Shown here one piece after another: positions 1 to 5,761 of a stretch of 7,217 nucleotides of DNA. The notes beneath the pieces are model-generated. The model saw only the letters and a program-made list of their open reading frames with translations. It was not told the origin of the DNA and ran no database searches. Both the position numbers and the translations under genes were made by a program. The stretch is from Maribacter sp. (GTDB taxonomy: Bacteria; Bacteroidota; Bacteroidia; Flavobacteriales; Flavobacteriaceae): positions 1-7,217 of the forward strand of contig QILY01000214.1 of NCBI GenBank assembly GCA_003232155.1, in the 5' to 3' direction. The first letter of the stretch is position 1, and each line of letters opens with the position of its first letter.

Positions 1-95
1 GATACATGGTGGGCATATTCTTTTGAGTAAGGGCATTTGAAGATAAATATTAATTCAATAATCAGGAAAAATAGTGCGCGAAATGTACGTTCCAT
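1..95 (-). CDS. N-terminus of a small hydrophobic protein, cut by the window edge
   Basis: An open frame starts with ATG at 95-93 on the minus strand and stays open for 31 codons to the left edge. It begins MERTFRALFF and has a hydrophobic run at about residues 7-19 (ALFFLIIELIFIF), which could be a membrane anchor or an uncleaved signal. It lies directly downstream of, and in the same frame as, the VRR-NUC remnant, which ends in TAA at 128-126. It could therefore be read as a separate downstream gene, for example an immunity-type partner of a nuclease toxin, or as the readthrough tail of the broken nuclease gene. No strong Shine-Dalgarno sits at the usual distance; a GGAGA lies rather far upstream. 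I do not recognise a family. The partial length limits confidence. Confidence 0.35.
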   Translation of the reverse strand, partial: MERTFRALFFLIIELIFIFKCPYSKEYAHHV

Positions 96-125
96 CAGTT
101 TTAGTTCGTTATTTTCTCCAGCGAT

Positions 126-251
126 TTATTCATAGGCATCTTCTTGACCTCTCCCCCATTTATCGCCTTTAAATTTCATTTCCACCACTCGATCAATATT
201 ATCCTGATAGGGTGGTTTAGACGGATCTTTTACTATAACGCTACGGGTATA
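126..251 (-). pseudogene. C-terminal remnant of a VRR-NUC-type nuclease, broken by a stop codon
   Basis: A minus-strand frame without a start codon runs from just after a TGA (254-252) to TAA (128-126). It reads SVIVKDPSKPPYQDNIDRVV and then EMKFKGDKWGRGQEDAYE. The order DP-KPP, IDRVVEMKF, GD-W-GQ-DAY resembles the end of VRR-NUC nuclease domains found in PAAR-linked type VI secretion effectors and similar proteins, where the E-x-K pair belongs to the active site. The same frame continues past the TAA with IAGENNELKLM, which looks like the expected next segment (AYE-IAG). That suggests a nonsense mutation in an older gene. The upstream two thirds of such a protein are missing, and the fragment overlaps the last 19 bp of the caspase-like gene, so a junction cut the gene. 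The family call is by recalled motif resemblance only. Confidence 0.55.
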
Positions 252-1798
252 TCACAGACCTGACTCACTATATCTTTAGTCAAGCTGCTGATTTCTTGTT
301 TTAATGCTTCTCGGAGGATTTGTTTTCTGTCTAATCCGGCTTTTCTAAATACCTGAGTAGCAAAACCTATTACATTTCTGTCTTTTATATTTATCAGTTC
401 CAGACTTAAATCTCCAGAGATTGTCTTTATGTTGGTTTTAAAGGCTTTAATTGTGCTTTCATTAACGCTGGAAGAAAACCTGATTAAATAATTTGCATTG
501 CTGCGTTTGATGAAATTCAGTTGCTTATCTTGCTTGTGTAAGTTTTCACCTGTTAGATCAATATCAATAAAGTCCAAGCCATACTTTTTAAACGCTTGTA
601 TCATCATGATTTTTAATTCTGGCATATCTCTTTTCACAAACCATCGTCCATTATTTGTGATAAATTCAACCTTAGTTGTTAATATCGCTCGTTGTTTATT
701 GATACATTCATGGCTACCTGTAGACCTGTCATTCAATGGCTGAGAAGGTAACTGGGGCGGTATATCAGGAATCAGAATAATATTTATTGTTTTCCATTGA
801 TTAGGAACTAATGCTACTTGTTTTTTTTCCGTTTTATAACCCTCCGCTTTTATTAAAACTTCTACTTGGTTTTCCTGAATATTTTCAATATTTAATACAC
901 CTTTACTATTTATGATACCCCTATAAACATCATTAATTAAAATTTCTGCATTGGGTACATTGGCAATAACTTGAAGGTATTTATTAGTATTAACCGGGGG
1001 AGGTTTTACCGCAGCTATTACGCTTTCATTAGCGTCGGTATTAAAAACAAACTCCCCGGTTAAAGAGGAAGATTCCCATGGGATTTGTTTGCCCTGAGTT
1101 GCATTTTTTACCTTGTTGCGCACACTTTTAAAGGTTTGCTCTATGGTAAGTCCAGGTTGATTTAAAGCTTGTAACAAATATTGTGTATAAACCCCATTCC
1201 TGCCACGTCCATCGGCTGCGACGGAACCTGGTGCCGTCGCATAGGCGATGAATGAACCAACGGGCCCCTCCATTCTTGCCAGGCCATGATTTATACTTCG
1301 AAAACTTTGTGCAAATGGGTTGTTTCTACAGGCGTCCAGAATAACTATATTGAGATCATTTCCAGCTGATTCCATTTTTCTTAAGATAGAATTTGCATCA
1401 ATACTTTCATCCTGCACTTCATCTGCTGAACTCACGTCCGTTGACAACGGAATCAGATAGTTTTTCCCCTTTATTTGTATACCGTGTCCTGCATAATAAA
1501 ACAAACCGACATCAGAACGTTTAAGTTTTTCGCCAAAATTTCTTATCGCCTGACGCATGCTTTTCCTGTCAAGATTGATGTGCGAGTCCACATCGAAACC
1601 GTGTTTTCTGAGTGCGGCACTCATATCAGCAGCATCATTGGCAGGATTAACTAAGGGAGAAGATTTATAATTGGCATTTCCAATTACTAACGCTACTCTT
1701 GTTTCAGCAGAAGCAGCATTTGAAAGTAGTGTTAAAAAAAGTAATAACGGACAGAAAAAGCCGAGTGTAGAGATCAAATCAAGTTTATTATTATTCAT
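233..1798 (-). CDS. Exported caspase-like (peptidase C14) protein with PEGA domain
   Basis: 521 residues. The N-terminus has a lysine at residue 5, a hydrophobic core at about 10-25 and an ASA-ET signal-peptidase-like site after residue 31, so the protein is probably exported to the periplasm or beyond. The caspase-like domain spans about 33-253. It opens with RVALVIGNANY, carries the catalytic His in YYAGHG (H105) and the catalytic Cys in DACRNNP (C157), and has the GSFIAYATAPG segment typical of bacterial C14 proteins. A PEGA-type beta domain follows at about 273-342 (ending in an EGYKTEKK stretch), then a proline-rich linker at 345-355. The C-terminal domain (about 365-521) is not assigned; its pattern of a predicted surface strand, 'NANYLIRF' and a helix-rich end vaguely recalls CsgG/FlgT-like outer-membrane-associated folds. 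Both catalytic residues are present, so it is probably active as a protease, but its substrate is unknown. The Shine-Dalgarno is weak. The stop overlaps the VRR-NUC remnant. Confidence 0.9.
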   Translation of the reverse strand: MNNNKLDLISTLGFFCPLLLFLTLLSNAASAETRVALVIGNANYKSSPLVNPANDAADMSAALRKHGFDVDSHINLDRKSMRQAIRNFGEKLKRSDVGLFYYAGHGIQIKGKNYLIPLSTDVSSADEVQDESIDANSILRKMESAGNDLNIVILDACRNNPFAQSFRSINHGLARMEGPVGSFIAYATAPGSVAADGRGRNGVYTQYLLQALNQPGLTIEQTFKSVRNKVKNATQGKQIPWESSSLTGEFVFNTDANESVIAAVKPPPVNTNKYLQVIANVPNAEILINDVYRGIINSKGVLNIENIQENQVEVLIKAEGYKTEKKQVALVPNQWKTINIILIPDIPPQLPSQPLNDRSTGSHECINKQRAILTTKVEFITNNGRWFVKRDMPELKIMMIQAFKKYGLDFIDIDLTGENLHKQDKQLNFIKRSNANYLIRFSSSVNESTIKAFKTNIKTISGDLSLELINIKDRNVIGFATQVFRKAGLDRKQILREALKQEISSLTKDIVSQVCDIPVAL

Positions 1799-1870
1799 AT
1801 TTTATGGCATGTAATTCAAAAAAAGACCATTTGGGTATGTTTTCTGTTTTATGCTTGCATTGTACACTGA

Positions 1871-2026
1871 ATTAAAGTCGCACTCGAAACTGAAATTGAT
1901 GGCGATGAACCGTATCCTCTCCATATTCCAAAGTATTCTGCCAGACGGGAAGGGGCCGTTCACAATGACCTGAGTAAGCGTGATGCTGAGGCACTTTTCG
2001 TTCAGGCAAGGCACGGTGAGGCGTAA
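1871..2026 (+). pseudogene. Plus-strand coding fragment without a start codon, unknown family
   Basis: Between TGA (1868-1870) and TAA (2024-2026) the plus strand reads 51 codons with protein-like composition: ALETEIDGDEPYPLHIPKY, then SARREGAVHNDLSKRDAE and LFVQARHGEA. It is charged, proline-containing and balanced. The opposite-strand frame here is rich in Cys, Leu and Ile, as shadow frames are. There is no ATG, GTG or TTG near the beginning, so I read it as the 3' end of a gene whose front was lost when this mosaic region was rearranged. I do not recognise the family. It lies just upstream of the oppositely directed caspase-like gene and has no clear relation to it. Confidence 0.35.
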
Positions 2027-2058
2027 TAGGAATGGGCATATCAAAAGGCAAATACAGA

Positions 2059-2289
2059 TTACATATAGCACGAATGTTCGGAACAAATTGTCAATCCGTG
2101 TAATTGACTTTTGCAGACAACATTTTGTTTTGATATAACGAACAACACAACCTCCTCAATGCTCTCAGGTAGCCCCAACCTTAAATGTATATCCGCACAC
2201 TTCCTCTTAAGCCTTTGTTTTAAAAGTTTTATGGACCTATCCTGAAACCCATTAGAAAGTTCAACCATATTGTAACCAATGAATTTCAT
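2059..2289 (-). CDS. Possible small hypothetical protein, 76 residues
   Basis: An ATG at 2289-2287 is preceded by AAGG, six bases upstream on the minus strand, a reasonable Shine-Dalgarno. The first two thirds look protein-like: a basic amphipathic stretch (SIKLLKQRLKRKCADIHLRL) followed by GLPESIEEVVLFVISKQ. The last 20 residues are Cys- and His-rich and less convincing. No family is recognised, and there is no signal peptide or membrane span. It points towards the caspase-like gene and begins right beside the inverted-repeat element at 2299-2424, whose palindromic arms could hold its promoter. It could equally be a chance frame or the end of a truncated gene. Confidence 0.3.
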   Translation of the reverse strand: MKFIGYNMVELSNGFQDRSIKLLKQRLKRKCADIHLRLGLPESIEEVVLFVISKQNVVCKSQLHGLTICSEHSCYM

Positions 2290-2298
2290 ATGCTACCT

Positions 2299-2424
2299 TA
2301 TAGACGTTCAGATAATTAATTACACATTATGAAACTATAAGTGATTGATTATATTGAATATTATTCTGAGAAAAATGTAGCTAATTATCTGAGAAAAATG
2401 TAGCTAATTATCTGAATGCCTATA
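2299..2424. repeat. 126-bp element with terminal inverted repeats (MITE- or transposon-end-like)
   Basis: The left arm (2299-2328) starts TATAGACGTTCAGATAATTA. The reverse complement of the right arm (2397-2424) starts TATAGGCATTCAGATAATTA, which is 18 of 20 identical, and after one small gap both arms continue into a TAC(AC)ATT-like end. The interior is AT-rich and too short to encode a transposase. The right side carries an additional tandem copy of the inner motif, as transposase-binding repeats at transposon ends often do. No longer target duplication is visible in the flanks (CCT on the left, GATG on the right); a TA duplication cannot be excluded. It might instead be a regulatory palindrome. 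Confidence 0.5.
2366..2411. repeat. Tandem repeat, 23 bp x 2
   Basis: Two exact adjacent copies of a 23-bp unit beginning CTGAGAAAAATGTAGCTAAT lie at 2366-2388 and 2389-2411, followed by the first four bases of a third. The inner part TAGCTAATTATCTGA is the same motif that forms the arms of the surrounding inverted-repeat element. The element thus holds three related copies on the right and one inverted copy on the left. Confidence 0.85.
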
Positions 2425-2656
2425 GATGTTAATCCGTGCCCGAGCCTGGGCGGAAAGACCAATAAACGCCTCGGACAAACACAGATAAGACTCCGGTAAT
2501 AGACAGAGTTACTAAATAGCGGGTATTGAGAGTTACTAAATATTGAATATGACACACTCTGGATAGATGGCTTTAAAGGTGAAAAACGAGAAACCTTAAG
2601 TTATGAGCTATTGAGATTTACTAAGTATGGATAAACTACACTCTGTCTACTCAACT
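2425..2656. other. Gene-free stretch bordering the cassette array
   Basis: I see no supportable gene here. The stretch contains degenerate direct repeats of GAGTTACTAAATA at 2506-2518 and 2530-2542 (24 bp apart, identical) and a related GAGATTTACTAAGTA at 2613-2627. A later pairing, ACACTCTGG near 2553 and ACACTCTGTC near 2638, suggests that a longer unit of roughly 40 bp was duplicated and has diverged. It ends at the first cassette-type junction, GTTAGCA at 2657. No attC stem precedes that junction, so this may be the edge of the array, perhaps a degenerate or unfamiliar attI, or a deletion scar. No integrase gene is present. Confidence 0.4.
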
Positions 2657-2746
2657 GTTAGCATTCCATAATAGTAGAAAGTGCATCTTAATACTAAGCA
2701 CCGATTTAAAGATAAATGGCATAGAGTTTCGCCCATTAATTTGGGT
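2657..2746 (+). repeat. First copy of a repeated cassette start (pair with 7128-7217)
   Basis: These 90 bp, beginning with the junction GTTAGC, align without gaps to the last 90 bp of the window with ten mismatches (about 89% identity). The shared part includes TTTCGCCCATTAATTTGGGT at its end. The second copy is cut by the window edge, so the repeat may extend across the entire cassette. Confidence 0.95.
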
Positions 2747-2957
2747 GCTAAAATGGTGGATTCTAAAATAAAGCAGAGTCGAATTGTAGAGCACCGGTTT
2801 CGAAAATAGCATTCAGTCTGAGTGGGCATTTAAGTCAATCCGCTTTTCTCATTATGGTCATGTCAATATTTGTGCAATGATGAAGCATAATGGTTGTATT
2901 CGCATCTTAAAACCCAAAGAATATACAGCGGTAGTAAAGCCGAGCAATACGGAGTAA
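2681..2957 (+). pseudogene. Cassette A: possible frameshifted small gene, or a cassette without a gene
   Basis: Frame one runs from GTG (2681) to TAG (2807-2809) and reads KHRFKDKWHRVSPINLGAK and onward to IVEHRF. Frame two, shifted by one base, is open from 2790 to TAA (2955-2957) and reads SEWAFKSIRFSHYGHVNICA, then MKHNGCIRILKPKEY. Both look protein-like, and joining them near 2800 gives a single product of about 90 residues that ends 12 bp before attC, just where a cassette gene should end. A real gene broken by a frameshift is thus possible. Against it, the second copy at 7128 lacks the GTG (it has GAG), and every difference between copies inside this frame changes the amino acid. Family unknown. 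A cassette that carries a regulatory or non-coding element is the alternative. Confidence 0.35.
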
Positions 2958-2968
2958 ATCAACACGAT

Positions 2969-3061
2969 GCTAACAAGTAGCTGCACCTGACCTATTTTGT
3001 CGGCCTTTCATTTATGCTTGAATAGCATAAATGAAATAGGCAGGTGAGCAAGACGTTAGGC
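2969..3061 (+). other. attC recombination site 1 (end of cassette A)
   Basis: R'' GCTAACA lies at 2969 and R' GTTAGGC at 3055-3061. The outer stem pairs GCTgCACCTGaCCTATTT with AAATAGGCAGGTGAGC; two bases on the plus strand are left unpaired, matching the extrahelical bases that mark attC sites. The tip is a perfect ten-pair hairpin, CATTTATGCT with AGCATAAATG. A one-sided insert of about eight bases (TGTCGGCC) makes this site more lopsided than the other three. The 3' side of the site overlaps the 5' extension of the FRG reading frame. Confidence 0.9.
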
Positions 3062-3082
3062 CTTCAAAAAATGGCAATTGAT

Positions 3083-3088
3083 AGGGAG
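3083..3088 (+). promoter_or_regulatory. Ribosome binding site that fixes the FRG gene start
   Basis: AGGGAG is placed six bases before ATG 3095. The frame is open further upstream (GTG 3044 inside attC1, ATG 3071), but neither of those has a comparable Shine-Dalgarno sequence, so 3095 is preferred. Confidence 0.75.
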
Positions 3089-3094
3089 CATACT

Positions 3095-3928
3095 ATGGGT
3101 ACAAAAAGAGAAATAGAATCTGTCGCATGGCTGCTCAATGAGTTTTCAAAAAAACAAACACATCCTCATACAAGATATTTTTATAGAGGTGAATCTGAAC
3201 AAGGTCATGCATTAAAGCCACGCCTTTTACGAAATAAAGAAACAATAAATTTTTATAGTCAACTTTATTCTTGCACATCAGATTGTATTGTGGAATTGCA
3301 ATATGCACTTTTAGAAAGATTTCGCCGGTATGCTTCGAGTCAAAGTATAGGTAACTCTTTTCAGCCTTCAGATGGCGAATCACCAACATTGGATGAATGG
3401 TTGTGTATAGCCCAGCATCACGGATTACCTACATTGCTTTTGGATTGGTCATTGCACCCATTAATTGGATTGTATTTTTCCGTAAGAGATGAAAAACTTC
3501 ATGATAAAGCCGGTCAGTTTTGGTATTTGAAATTAAAAAATCGAAAAGATAGGAAAAATAGTACAGTTAGGTTTCGAGATAAAAGTGGAATAAAAAATGG
3601 AATTCTATTGAAAAATGAGGAAAAGGATAGTGATGGTCTCTTTAAGAATAAGATTGTTGAGCCGAGAATTATTGTTCCTTGGGTCTTTAATAAGAGAATT
3701 GAATCTCAACACGCAAGATTTACTTACAGTGGAAAAGAACACATTGATGTAGGGTTAGAGGAAATAGAAGATGAAAAAATTCCTTGGGATAAGTTAGATT
3801 GGTTTGAGGTGCCAGTAAAAAATAAATTTCAGATAAAAAAAGACCTGGAAAAATTGCAAATACATGAAAAAACATTATTTCCTGATTTAGATGGCCTAGC
3901 TCGTTACATAGAGGGCGGCGGAATTTAG
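3095..3928 (+). CDS. FRG-domain protein (cassette B)
   Basis: 277 residues from the preferred start. FRG-family marks appear in order: YFYRGESE (28-35) followed by LKPRLLRN (40-47); AQHHGLPTLLLDWS (106-119) followed by HPLIGLYFSV; then RIESQHARFT (201-210) in the usual R-x-x-x-Q-x-x-x-F-T arrangement; and LFPDLDGLARYIE (261-273) at the end. The length is typical of a stand-alone FRG protein and the gene looks intact. It is probably cytosolic, with no signal or membrane segment. FRG domains occur widely in phage, plasmid and genomic-island settings; their biochemical activity is not settled to my knowledge, so none is asserted. It fills its own cassette between attC1 and attC2, with no promoter that I can recognise, so it probably depends on transcription entering from upstream. 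Confidence 0.88.
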   Translation: MGTKREIESVAWLLNEFSKKQTHPHTRYFYRGESEQGHALKPRLLRNKETINFYSQLYSCTSDCIVELQYALLERFRRYASSQSIGNSFQPSDGESPTLDEWLCIAQHHGLPTLLLDWSLHPLIGLYFSVRDEKLHDKAGQFWYLKLKNRKDRKNSTVRFRDKSGIKNGILLKNEEKDSDGLFKNKIVEPRIIVPWVFNKRIESQHARFTYSGKEHIDVGLEEIEDEKIPWDKLDWFEVPVKNKFQIKKDLEKLQIHEKTLFPDLDGLARYIEGGGI

Positions 3929-3944
3929 TGCACGAATATCGCAG

Positions 3945-4058
3945 GCCTAACAAATGCATACAACGGATTGGCGTAAGCAACGCATTATTTGTGTATGGCT
4001 TCGCCATTATACACAAAAAACACGTTGCTTACGCCAACCGCTGATGCAGACGTTAGGT
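3945..4058 (+). other. attC recombination site 2 (end of cassette B)
   Basis: R'' GCCTAAC is at 3945-3951 and R' GTTAGGT at 4052-4058. The stem pairs TGCATaCAaCGGaTTGGCG with CGCCAACCGCTGATGCA, leaving unpaired A bases on the plus strand. It continues GTAAGCAACG with CGTTGCTTAC and ends in a second hairpin, GTGTAtGGC-TTC-GCCatTATACAC. It is the longest of the four sites (114 bp). Confidence 0.95.
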
Positions 4059-4067
4059 GCAAAAAGA

Positions 4068-4109
4068 ATGATGACCAATGGAAGAAATATAGGACATTGC
4101 AAAGCATGA
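4068..4109 (+). CDS. Possible 13-codon leader ORF overlapping the ATPase start
   Basis: ATGATG at 4068 opens a short frame, MMTNGRNIGHCKA, whose TGA (4107-4109) overlaps the ATPase ATG (4106-4108) in an ATGA arrangement typical of translational coupling. It lies just after the attC2 junction, where short leader ORFs are known to help translate cassette genes lacking a good ribosome site (ORF-11 in attI1 is the classic case). Its own Shine-Dalgarno is poor (an AAAAAG run), so it may be coincidental. Confidence 0.35.
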   Translation: MMTNGRNIGHCKA

Positions 4110-5632
4110 AAATTGATAAAATCAAAATAGCAAATTTTCGATCATATCAAGACGAAATAGTAATTGACCTCGATGATTTAAATGTCTTTGTGGGTAAAAA
4201 TGATATTGGTAAATCAACGGTTTTAGAAGCACTTGATGTTTTTTTCAATGAAAATAAGGGTGTAATCAAACTTGATAAAGATGATGTAAATAAGAAATCT
4301 AAAAATGAAGGTGATACGGAAATAAGAATTAGTTTGGTTTTCAGCAACCTGCCTCACATTTTAACAATTGATGCAACGAATCCAACAAGCTTGGCTGATG
4401 AGTATCTATTAACTCAAGAGGGGTGTTTAGAAATAACTAAAAAATACCCCAACGCGGGCAAAGAAAAAATATTTATTAATGCTCATCACCCAGCAAACCC
4501 TGACTGCGCAGGTTTGCTTCTAAAAAAGAATACAGATTTAAAAAATATATTAACAGAAAATAATATCGACTGTGAAGATAAAACAAAAAATGCAGAAATA
4601 CGTAAATCCATATGGAATCATTATTCGGATAATTTGCAATTAGAAGAAGTTGAAATTGAGTTAGCAAAAGAAGATGCAAAAAATACTTGGACTCAATTAA
4701 AAAACTATATGCCTTTGTATTCGCTATTTCAATCCGATAGAAAGAACAGTGATGGAGATAATGAAGTTCAGAATCCAATGAAATTAGCGGTTCAGGAAAT
4801 TCTGAAAGACCAAAGGTTAATGGAGAGTCTAAATGATGTTGCAAGCGAAGTGGAAGCAAAACTAAATCAGGTTGTAGGAAAAACGCTAGAAAAACTCAAT
4901 GAAATGAACCCTGAAATAGCGGACAGCTTAACACCAGTAATCCCCAGCGCTGATAGTCTCAAATGGATTGATGTGTTTAAAAGTGTTTCGATAACAGGTG
5001 ACGAAGATATACCAATTAATAAGAGAGGTAGCGGGGTTAAGAGGTTAATTCTTTTGAATTTCTTTAGGGCTGAAGCTGAGCGAAGACAAAATGAAAATAA
5101 TGTCCCTAGTATAATTTATGCTATTGAAGAGCCAGAAACATCACAACACCCGAACCACCAGAGAAAGCTTATAGAAGCTTTTATCGAATTATCTCAATCG
5201 GATAATACACAAATACTGTTAACAACGCATAGCCCCTCAATAGTTAGATTATTGGAGTTTGATCATATCAAGCTAATAAAAAATGAACCGAATAAAGAAG
5301 TTGTCAATGTACGACGCAACGAATTACCATATCCTTCGCTAAATGAAGTTAATTTCCTGGCATTTGGAGAGTCAAACGATGAGTACCATAATGAGCTATA
5401 TGGATTCATAGAAAGTGAAGAACTATTAACTGACTACAAAAATGGTAAGCAAACAATTACCTATATCAAAATTATGCGTGATGGTAATACCAGAGATGAA
5501 CAAAAAATTATTAGTGAATATATTCGCCATCAAATACACCACCCTGAAAACACTCATAATGCGCAGTTTACAGACGAACAGTTACAAGAGTCTATTGGCG
5601 ATATGAGAGTATTTATTCAATCTCAAGGGTAA
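4106..5632 (+). CDS. AAA/OLD-like ABC-type ATPase with C-terminal HEPN-like motif (cassette C)
   Basis: 508 residues from ATG 4106; upstream in-frame codons run back into attC2 and are unlikely to be translated. The N-terminal MKIDKIKIANFRSYQ is the typical opening of RecF/SMC/OLD-type ATPases. Walker A is GKNDIGKST (30-38). The middle (about 85-300) is lysine-, glutamate- and asparagine-rich, with helical and coiled segments. A signature-like NKRGSG lies at 305-310, Walker B in IIYAIEEPET (336-344, E341/E342) and the switch His in LLTTHSP (H375). There is no C-terminal TOPRIM domain as in OLD nucleases. Instead the last 100 residues hold NFLAFGESNDEYHNELYGF (416-434) and EYIRHQIHHPEN (471-482), where R474-x4-H479 with a polar residue after the Arg fits the HEPN RNase motif. 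ATPase-HEPN fusions such as PrrC and RloC are phage-defence RNases, so a similar role is inferred. AGGA at 4091 is a weak ribosome site. Confidence 0.88.
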   Translation: MKIDKIKIANFRSYQDEIVIDLDDLNVFVGKNDIGKSTVLEALDVFFNENKGVIKLDKDDVNKKSKNEGDTEIRISLVFSNLPHILTIDATNPTSLADEYLLTQEGCLEITKKYPNAGKEKIFINAHHPANPDCAGLLLKKNTDLKNILTENNIDCEDKTKNAEIRKSIWNHYSDNLQLEEVEIELAKEDAKNTWTQLKNYMPLYSLFQSDRKNSDGDNEVQNPMKLAVQEILKDQRLMESLNDVASEVEAKLNQVVGKTLEKLNEMNPEIADSLTPVIPSADSLKWIDVFKSVSITGDEDIPINKRGSGVKRLILLNFFRAEAERRQNENNVPSIIYAIEEPETSQHPNHQRKLIEAFIELSQSDNTQILLTTHSPSIVRLLEFDHIKLIKNEPNKEVVNVRRNELPYPSLNEVNFLAFGESNDEYHNELYGFIESEELLTDYKNGKQTITYIKIMRDGNTRDEQKIISEYIRHQIHHPENTHNAQFTDEQLQESIGDMRVFIQSQG

Positions 5633-5645
5633 AGCGAGTGAAAGC

Positions 5646-5744
5646 ACCTAACAAAAGCATACACGCGGACTGCCAAAAGCGGCGCGGCTTTCGCTACGCT
5701 ACAGCCACACCACTTTCGGCAGCCGGTGATGCTTGGCGTTAGCT
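5646..5744 (+). other. attC recombination site 3 (end of cassette C)
   Basis: R'' ACCTAAC is at 5646-5652 and R' GTTAGCT at 5738-5744. The stem pairs GCATaCACgCGGaCTGCC with GGCAGCCGGTGATGC, with three unpaired plus-strand bases. It continues into a short AAAGcGG / CCacTTT stem and a GC-rich tip. It starts 14 bp past the ATPase stop. The GC content is well above that of the AT-rich genes on either side. Confidence 0.95.
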
Positions 5745-5761
5745 GCAAAGGAAAGAAACTT

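Noticed and set aside
1802..2086. 94-codon minus-strand frame just upstream of the caspase-like gene
   Set aside because: Composition is shadow-like, and the plus strand across it carries a better protein-like frame (1871-2026).
2430..2485. GC-rich imperfect hairpin with CCGAG and CTCGG arms, considered as an attC
   Set aside because: It lacks proper R'' and R' boxes in the right order and spacing, and the stem is short and poorly paired.
2647..2829. 60-codon minus-strand frame in cassette A
   Set aside because: Cys-, Leu- and Arg-rich shadow composition, opposite to the cassette direction, not kept in the second cassette copy.
3960..4045. Strong hairpin considered as a rho-independent terminator after the FRG gene
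   Set aside because: It is the attC2 stem, with R boxes on both sides and extrahelical bases; no T tract follows it.
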